A stretch of DNA of 23,069 nucleotides. Source: a virus. The notes under the pieces were generated by a model. That model was given only the letters and a program-made list of their open reading frames with translations, was not told the origin of the DNA and searched no databases. Below are positions 17,920 to 23,069 of the stretch, one piece after another; the stretch's first letter is position 1; each line of letters opens with the position of its first letter. The stretch covers positions 1 through 23,069 of IMG/VR virus record IMGVR_UViG_3300028392_000300; one strand, given 5' to 3'. The translations under genes were made by a program, and so were the position numbers.

Positions 17920-18123
17920 ATGAATACATACGTAGAACAATCATTAGCAGCGCTAGGAACATTTGCAAGAGCATTTTTAGCAGCAGCTATTGCTCTTTAT
18001 ATGACTGGAAATACAAATATTAAAGATTTGGGAATGGCTGGTATCGCAGCAGTTGCCCCAGTCATTTTAAAAGCCTTAAGTCCTAACAATACAGAATTTG
18101 GATTTAAAGCACTTAAAAAGTAA
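17920..18123 (+). CDS. Holin-like membrane protein
   Basis: 67 aa: MNTYVEQSLAALGTFARAFL, two hydrophobic segments (about 12-29 and 36-53) joined by a short turn (TGNTNIKDLG), and a basic tail FKALKK. Length, Ala-rich first helix and charge pattern match small class II-type holins of actinophages. It would permeabilise the membrane and let the exported lysis enzyme act. Ribosome-binding site AAGGAGAAAC. The lysis enzyme is 3 kb away on the other strand, an unusual split. Confidence 0.75.
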   Translation: MNTYVEQSLAALGTFARAFLAAAIALYMTGNTNIKDLGMAGIAAVAPVILKALSPNNTEFGFKALKK

Positions 18124-18134
18124 TTAACTAAATT

Positions 18135-18174
18135 AGGAATACTCCTGTGCTAAAATTAGCATAGGAGTATTCCT
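18135..18174. terminator. Long near-perfect inverted repeat between holin and tail genes
   Basis: AGGAATACTCCT (18135-18146) and AGGAGTATTCCT (18163-18174), with an inner TGCTAA/TTAGCA stem. There is one mismatch and a 2-nt loop, about 18 bp in all. No U-tract follows, so it may be a partial terminator, a processing site, or a protein site controlling the tail module. Confidence 0.5.
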
Positions 18175-18193
18175 ATATAGGAGACTATGGCAA

Positions 18194-18541
18194 ATGGCAG
18201 GACAAAAGAATTTCGAAGTAGATCAAAACGCAACATTTACTTTTATTGCAGAATATAAAGATAATAATGGAAATGCGATTGATTTAACTGGCGCATCTGC
18301 AAAGATGCAAATACGTGATACAAAAGGCGGATCAAAATTAGCCGTCACATTAACATCACCAGCAGGTGGGATTACAATAAATGGACCAACTGGAACATTA
18401 ACTATTAAAATGACACCCACTCAAACAAATAAACTCTTTTATCCAAAGTCATCTTATGACATTATGGTTGTCGATACTAATGGGAACAAAATTAAACTCC
18501 TTGAGGGTTTTATGACTCTTAGTAGATCGGTAACCGTGTAA
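18194..18541 (+). CDS. Baseplate/tail-associated Ig-like protein
   Basis: 115 aa: MAGQKNFEVDQNATFTFIAE, AIDLTGASAKMQIRDTKGGS (about 28-47), ITINGPTGTLTIKMTPTQT, YDIMVVDTNGNKIKLLEGFM. This is the beta-sandwich pattern of BppU N-terminal-like phage proteins that decorate tail tips or fibres. The ribosome-binding site GGAG lies 10 nt before ATG. Its stop shares bases with the next ATG (TAATG). Confidence 0.7.
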   Translation: MAGQKNFEVDQNATFTFIAEYKDNNGNAIDLTGASAKMQIRDTKGGSKLAVTLTSPAGGITINGPTGTLTIKMTPTQTNKLFYPKSSYDIMVVDTNGNKIKLLEGFMTLSRSVTV

Positions 18542-18987
18542 TGACTGAGACAGTAGTTGTAACAGAATTAATTAATGATGTAGTTATCTCATCTCCTGGA
18601 CCACAAGGTCCAAGGGGTAGAACTATTTTAAATGGAGCTACTTCTCCTGCAAATAATTTTGGTTTAGCAGGAGATTTTTATTATAACTCTTTAACAACAG
18701 AATTTTATGGACCAAAACCTACAGATATTACTTGGTACGGATCCCCCAAAATATTACTTCATAATAACCCAGAAAATTTTCAATATTCATGGGAATTAGC
18801 ACAAATTACAGGCCCAATTAACGGAACCTATTCAATTGAAATAAATCACAACCTAGCCTTTCATCCAAATGTAACTGTAAAATCAAGCGCAGGAGATATA
18901 TTGGAAACAGGTATAGACTATAATAGTATTAATAAAATAACATTGACAATGAGCCAACCCTTTTCGGGAACCGCTTACTTGTCATAA
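18541..18987 (+). CDS. Tail protein with a collagen-like start
   Basis: 148 aa. SSPGPQGPRGRTI near residues 18-30 gives three or four Gly-x-y triplets (a very short collagen-like spacer), then GDFYYNSLTTEFYGPKPTD and a beta-rich C-terminal domain (NGTYSIEINHNLAFHPNVTV). The layout, short triplet spacer plus globular domain, is typical of phage tail tip or fibre proteins. Coupled to the gene before it. Confidence 0.75.
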   Translation: MTETVVVTELINDVVISSPGPQGPRGRTILNGATSPANNFGLAGDFYYNSLTTEFYGPKPTDITWYGSPKILLHNNPENFQYSWELAQITGPINGTYSIEINHNLAFHPNVTVKSSAGDILETGIDYNSINKITLTMSQPFSGTAYLS

Positions 18988-18999
18988 AGGAGAAAGCAA

Positions 19000-20121
19000 A
19001 TGGCAAGAAAATTTACAGTAAGCCTTGACCTCAATAAAAATGAGTTACTCAATGCAAGAATTCAAAACTTATCGTCAGACCCATCATCACCAGTAATTGG
19101 ACAAATTTATTTTAATACACAAGCAGCAGAAACTCGTGTATGGGATGGTTCTCAATGGCTTGCAGGAGGATCTGTAAAATATGGTTTACTATCAGCTCGG
19201 CCAGCAGCTTCTAAACATGGACTCCTTTATTGCGCAACAGATACGCAAGCATTATATGTAGATAATGGTTCTGCATGGATTCAAATATCAGTAAAGTCAC
19301 AAGATTTAACAGATGCAATTGCAGCTCACAATAATACTGTAACTGGTGTTCATGGTGTAACTGGAACAGTTGTTGGAACTTCTGATACACAAACTTTAAC
19401 AAATAAAACACTTGGAACTGGAACAACTTTAAGTTCAAATTTAAATGCTGGCACACATACAGTAACTAACCTTGGTGCCCCATCAAGCAATTCAGATGCA
19501 GCAACAAAACAATATGTTGATACAGCATTAACAGATGCAGCTTTAACATTTCAAGGTGTTGCAAATGAAACAACGGTTGATAAATCTGGCCACATGGTTA
19601 CAATTGGTCTTCCAGATGATGTAACAATTACTAATGCTTTAACAACAGCATCTGCTCATGTAACGGGTAATTTGCAAGTTGACGGCGATGTAAATATTTC
19701 TGGCCAATTAAATGCAATTAATAGAACAGAAATTAATATTCAAGATAACACAATTAGACTTAATACAGGATTTACTGGTACTCCAGTTTCAGATGCTGGT
19801 TTAATTGTAGAGCGTGGAACTTCTAAAGATACTGCTATTACTTGGAAAGAATCAGATAAACAATGGGAATTAACTAATGATGGAGACAACTATCATGCAA
19901 TTACTAGAAAATATTCACAAGCAATTGGAGATGGCACATTAACCGCATATCCAGTTTATCATAATTTAGGAACACAAGATTACACTGTTCAAATTTATGA
20001 AACTTCTTCTCCATTTGCACAAATTGAAGCAGATGTAACTCATACGTCTACATCGGTTGCAACTATATCTTTTGCATCACCACCTTCAGCAAATCAATAT
20101 AGAGTTGTTATTGTAGGATAA
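19000..20121 (+). CDS. Tail fibre protein
   Basis: 373 aa. N-terminal repeats of a G..YFNT....VWDGSQW type (residues 37-55 and 66-97), a Thr/Asn-rich stalk with TLTNKTLGTGTTLSS and SDAATKQYVDTAL (about 164-178), then TGNLQVDGDVNISGQL (222-237), NIQDNTIRLNTGF and a C-terminal domain with YSQAIGDGTLTAYPVYHNLG. These segments are common in phage fibres and probably trimerise. Ribosome-binding site AAAGGAG. Confidence 0.85.
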   Translation: MARKFTVSLDLNKNELLNARIQNLSSDPSSPVIGQIYFNTQAAETRVWDGSQWLAGGSVKYGLLSARPAASKHGLLYCATDTQALYVDNGSAWIQISVKSQDLTDAIAAHNNTVTGVHGVTGTVVGTSDTQTLTNKTLGTGTTLSSNLNAGTHTVTNLGAPSSNSDAATKQYVDTALTDAALTFQGVANETTVDKSGHMVTIGLPDDVTITNALTTASAHVTGNLQVDGDVNISGQLNAINRTEINIQDNTIRLNTGFTGTPVSDAGLIVERGTSKDTAITWKESDKQWELTNDGDNYHAITRKYSQAIGDGTLTAYPVYHNLGTQDYTVQIYETSSPFAQIEADVTHTSTSVATISFASPPSANQYRVVIVG

Positions 20122-20122
20122 A

Positions 20123-20587
20123 ATGTCAAAACAAATGAAAGTAGCGCTTAATTTTTTAACCATGGATGAAGATCCAGCAAATGGAAAAGAAGGCGATGCT
20201 TATTTTAATGTTTTGTCAAAAAATTTAAAAATTCATAATGGATCAATTTGGACAGATTTAACTCCACCAAGTACAGATCCAACTCCATTTTATATGCATA
20301 CACATGCATTTGATGGAGATGTACATACAATTGATGTACAAAATCAAATTACATTTTTGGAAACTAATGTTAATTATGGTCCAAATGAAGAATTGCCTAT
20401 TATTATTGGATATGAAGGAGGAAATCCAAATTCAATAATTGATAATAATGCAAAACAAAGTCAAACTTTATTAGATGGTGGAATAACAACATCAGAATAT
20501 TTCCCTGATAATAATTTAGTTGATTTTGATGGCGGTGGATCTATAGACACAGCAGGAGATATTTTAGATGGAGGAACATCAATATAA
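20123..20587 (+). CDS. Hypothetical fibre-associated protein
   Basis: 154 aa. GKEGDAYFNVLSKNLKIHNG and SIWTDL (about 21-46) repeat the short motif found in its neighbours. HTHAFDGDVHTIDV gives a His/Asp-rich patch, and the C-terminus is a Gly/Asp run (DFDGGGSIDTAGDILDGGTS) like Ca-binding or adhesin tails. No family name. Starts 1 nt after the preceding stop; ends in a TAATG overlap with the next gene. Confidence 0.72.
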   Translation: MSKQMKVALNFLTMDEDPANGKEGDAYFNVLSKNLKIHNGSIWTDLTPPSTDPTPFYMHTHAFDGDVHTIDVQNQITFLETNVNYGPNEELPIIIGYEGGNPNSIIDNNAKQSQTLLDGGITTSEYFPDNNLVDFDGGGSIDTAGDILDGGTSI

Positions 20588-22662
20588 TGGGAATTAAAAT
20601 ACAATTAAGAAGAGATACAGCAAGTAATTGGACATCAGCTAATCCAGTTTTAAAATCTGGTGAACTTGGTATTGAAACAGATACATTAAAGTTTAAAATA
20701 GGTAATGGCACAGCAGCATGGAATTCTTTAATGTCATATGCAATGAAACCAGGCGAACCAAACGGAGTAGCAACTCTTAATTCATCTGGTAAAATTCCCG
20801 TAGGTCAATTACCAGACTCAGTATCAATTGCACAAGAAGTTCAAAATGCAGTGGCTTTATTATCACTTACAACTTCAAATATTGCAGAAGGAACAAATCA
20901 ATATTTTACTAATCAAAGAGCAATTAATGCAACTTCAACATTAATAACAAATGCAATTTCTACATCTGAATCCTATACAGATGGAAAAATTAATTTAGAA
21001 ATTTCTAATAGAGATACAGCAATTTTATCTGCAAAAACAGAAGCTATTAACACAGCAGAAGCTTATGCATTAGGATTAATGAATAATGCAATTTCTGTTG
21101 CAAATACCGCAACAACAAATCAAATTAATACATTATCTGCAACCCTTCCAGGCCTTGTTAATACTGCAATTGCTTCTCCAATTGCAAGTGAAGTATCTGC
21201 AAGAAACTCAGCAATTTCTACTGCAATTAATAATGAAATTACATCAAGAAATACAGCAATTACTAATGCAATAGCACAAATTCCAACAACTAATTTTTCA
21301 AGCAAAACAACTAATGATTTAGTTGAAGGATCAACTAATAAATATTTTACTGATGCAAGAGCAAAAGCAGCTGTTGCTTCTGATATAACAGCAGCGATTA
21401 ATGGTGCAAATATTTCATTATCTTCTAAAACAACTAATGATTTAGTTGAAGGATCAAGTAATTTATATTTTACAACATCAAGAGCTAGAGCAGCAGCAGC
21501 ATATCCAATAGGACAATTATCCGATTCTATAAATTCTGCTTTTGAAGATGTATATTTACAAGTTGGATCAATAAATGATCAAGTAAATTCTATTCAAAAT
21601 ACTGTATATACAACAGCTTTAACTAATGCTGATTTATATGTCGCAAATGGTGTAGCTGGACTCGACAGTACAGTACACGTACCAGATCAATATATTCCAT
21701 CTACAATTGCAAGACTTGTAAATACTCAATTAACTGGTACCACCACAGCAGAAAATATTTCTACAATTAATGCAACAATAAGTGGTAATTTAACTGTTAG
21801 CGGAACAACCACAACAGTAAATGCAACTAATTTATCAATTTCAGATCCTCTTATTTATATGGCTCAAGGAAATTCTGCAAACGCTAGTGATATTGGAATT
21901 GTTGGACATGCAACAATTTCTGGAACATATCAACATTTAGGTCTTGTTCGTGACCATTCAGATAACAAATGGAAACTTTTTTCTGGAGTTACAGCAGAAC
22001 CAGGAAGCTCTACAATGGATTTTGGCTCAGCAACTTGGGATACATTAAAAGTAGGTCGGTTAGAAGGAAATGTTACTGGATCTTTAACTGGAAATGCAGA
22101 TACTGTAACTAATGGAGTTTATACCTCTAGTTCGTATTCAGACCCATCTTGGTTAACACTAAGTAAATCAAAAGTTGGTTTGCCAAATGTAGATAATACA
22201 ACCGATTTAAATAAACCAATATCCACCGCAACATCAGCTGCATTATTATTAAAAGCTCCATTAAATAGCCCAACATTTACAGGAAATATTGATTTATCAA
22301 ATACAGCAATTAATTTTTCTGGAGCAACAATAACTGGAATGACAACGCTACCAGTACAAGTAAATAATTCTGGAAAATATTTAACAACTGATGGGACCCA
22401 GGCTTCTTGGGCTACCTTAGATTTAAGTTCTTATTTAGTTTCATCAATTGCTGCTTCAACATACTTAACCCAATCAGATGCCACTTCAACATATTTAACT
22501 AAATCTATGGCAACTTCAACATATGCAACATTGTCAAATGCACAAACATATGGATACCATAACTCTTCATCTGGAACTGTTGCGAATCGCATTGCTTACG
22601 GAAGTTCAATAACACCATCAATTACCTCACCAGTTGCTGGCGATATATATATTCAATATTAA
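20587..22662 (+). CDS. Large tail fibre/receptor-binding protein with Mtd_N-type start
   Basis: 691 aa. The opening MGIKIQLRRDTASNWTSANP and GELGIETDTLKFKIGNG match the N-terminal domain found in the Bordetella phage tropism determinant and many fibres. A Thr/Ser/Ala/Asn-rich shaft follows. Three related repeats occur: SNIAEGTNQYFTNQRA (97-112), TNDLVEGSTNKYFTDARA (242-259), TNDLVEGSSNLYFTTSRA (283-300). Two common fibre modules follow: SGNLTVSGTTTTVNATNL (399-416) and VGLPNVDNTTDLNKPIST (530-547). No chaperone/intramolecular peptidase domain is seen at the C-terminus. It should contact the host surface. Confidence 0.88.
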   Translation: MGIKIQLRRDTASNWTSANPVLKSGELGIETDTLKFKIGNGTAAWNSLMSYAMKPGEPNGVATLNSSGKIPVGQLPDSVSIAQEVQNAVALLSLTTSNIAEGTNQYFTNQRAINATSTLITNAISTSESYTDGKINLEISNRDTAILSAKTEAINTAEAYALGLMNNAISVANTATTNQINTLSATLPGLVNTAIASPIASEVSARNSAISTAINNEITSRNTAITNAIAQIPTTNFSSKTTNDLVEGSTNKYFTDARAKAAVASDITAAINGANISLSSKTTNDLVEGSSNLYFTTSRARAAAAYPIGQLSDSINSAFEDVYLQVGSINDQVNSIQNTVYTTALTNADLYVANGVAGLDSTVHVPDQYIPSTIARLVNTQLTGTTTAENISTINATISGNLTVSGTTTTVNATNLSISDPLIYMAQGNSANASDIGIVGHATISGTYQHLGLVRDHSDNKWKLFSGVTAEPGSSTMDFGSATWDTLKVGRLEGNVTGSLTGNADTVTNGVYTSSSYSDPSWLTLSKSKVGLPNVDNTTDLNKPISTATSAALLLKAPLNSPTFTGNIDLSNTAINFSGATITGMTTLPVQVNNSGKYLTTDGTQASWATLDLSSYLVSSIAASTYLTQSDATSTYLTKSMATSTYATLSNAQTYGYHNSSSGTVANRIAYGSSITPSITSPVAGDIYIQY

Positions 22663-22676
22663 GATAGGAGAAAAAA

Positions 22677-23069
22677 TTGCCATTTAATATTTTTAATGGT
22701 TCCTCATGGAATCCATTAAAAAAAGCAAAAATTTATGATGGTAGCTCTTGGCAAGACGCCAAAGCTATTAGCATTTATGATGGCTCGACATGGCAAAAAA
22801 TTTCTTCCTCTGTTCCAGAAAACACAGTTGCACCAACTATAATTTGGCAACAATATAATGGATCAAACGATTATGGAGTTGGTCAAACGGTTTCAGTTAA
22901 TACTGGTACATGGACAAATAATACTTCAATAACTTTTACTTATCAATGGTATATAGCTCCATATACAACTAATGCTACAAAAAATTGGATGGTAATTATT
23001 GGAGCCAACTCTTCAACATTTACTATACCAGCAGACTCAACTTATGTTGGATATTTAATAAAATGTGTA
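22677..23069 (+). CDS. Tail/fibre protein, partial (runs off the window)
   Basis: 131 codons up to the window edge. TTG start, chosen because AGGAG lies 6 nt upstream and no ATG is near. PFNIFNGSSWNPLKKAKIYD shows the repeated motif G.SW....K.IYDG.SW (three copies by residue 42). After that comes an Ig-like segment, VAPTIIWQQYNGSNDYGVG and ITFTYQWYIAPYTT. Repeat plus Ig-like domain is typical of actinophage minor tail proteins. The C-terminus is missing. Confidence 0.75.
   Translation, partial: MPFNIFNGSSWNPLKKAKIYDGSSWQDAKAISIYDGSTWQKISSSVPENTVAPTIIWQQYNGSNDYGVGQTVSVNTGTWTNNTSITFTYQWYIAPYTTNATKNWMVIIGANSSTFTIPADSTYVGYLIKCV

Noticed and set aside
18187-18193. ATG at 18187 as start of the Ig-like tail protein
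   Set aside because: It is in a different frame from the conserved protein; ATG 18194 continues the coding frame.

Overview
This is a segment of a tailed-phage genome that most likely infects an actinobacterium. Both the phage and host assignments are inferences. Several small left-arm proteins look like families I associate with actinobacteriophages (MGDRANF, HYPPVPLSMVEPC, YKITLAYDEN and CDACGA proteins, DUF932/TIGR03299, Gp88-like). Ribosome-binding sites are mostly AACGAAAGG/AGAAAGGAG, complementary to an actinobacterial-type 16S tail (CCUCCUUUCU). Leaderless starts (TANNNT-N6-ATG) occur. The DNA is AT-rich, most strongly right of 9.1 kb, and carries its own tRNA for AUA, which may point to a low-GC aquatic host. 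No integrase, polymerase or capsid gene lies in the window, so lifestyle and morphology cannot be read.

Layout. (1) 1-9,060: leftward accessory module of about 28 small genes, many only 30-85 codons, chained by TAATG or ATGA stop/start overlaps. It also holds tRNA-Asp. Twelve copies of one promoter type, ATGTCAG-N10-TANNNT with no -35 hexamer, drive the gene groups. The non-coding gaps between groups carry a recurring kit: a Crp/GlxR-type palindrome (TGTGA-N6-TCACA), DnaA-box-like TTATCCACA, GGCGTGTCG/CGACACGCC inverted repeats, and TTGACA-N12-CCCGC. (2) 9,061-13,190: switch to AT-rich, mostly rightward DNA. Three Fe(II)/2-oxoglutarate oxygenase-like genes and a luciferase-like flavin monooxygenase gene sit with tRNA-Ile(UAU) and tiny membrane proteins. 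(3) 13,190-14,860: divergent promoters, tRNA-Asn and tRNA-Lys, a bidirectional terminator that also bounds a candidate short antisense RNA, then a leftward operon of an SLT-type lysis enzyme and four small proteins. (4) 14,861-17,867: rightward GT4-type glycosyltransferase and a class II (B12-dependent) ribonucleotide reductase. (5) 17,920-23,069: rightward holin-like gene, a 40-nt inverted repeat, then tail/adhesin genes (Ig-like, collagen-like, fibre proteins, an Mtd_N-type fibre), the last running off the window.

How the parts fit: the left arm looks like an early host-takeover or regulatory module in which one box recruits transcription to many small operons and Crp-type sites may link it to host state. 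The middle supplies oxygenases and tRNAs. The reductase supplies deoxynucleotides for replication. The right end encodes lysis and receptor-binding functions. The most unusual elements are the 12-copy promoter family with its regulatory kit and the oxygenase island.
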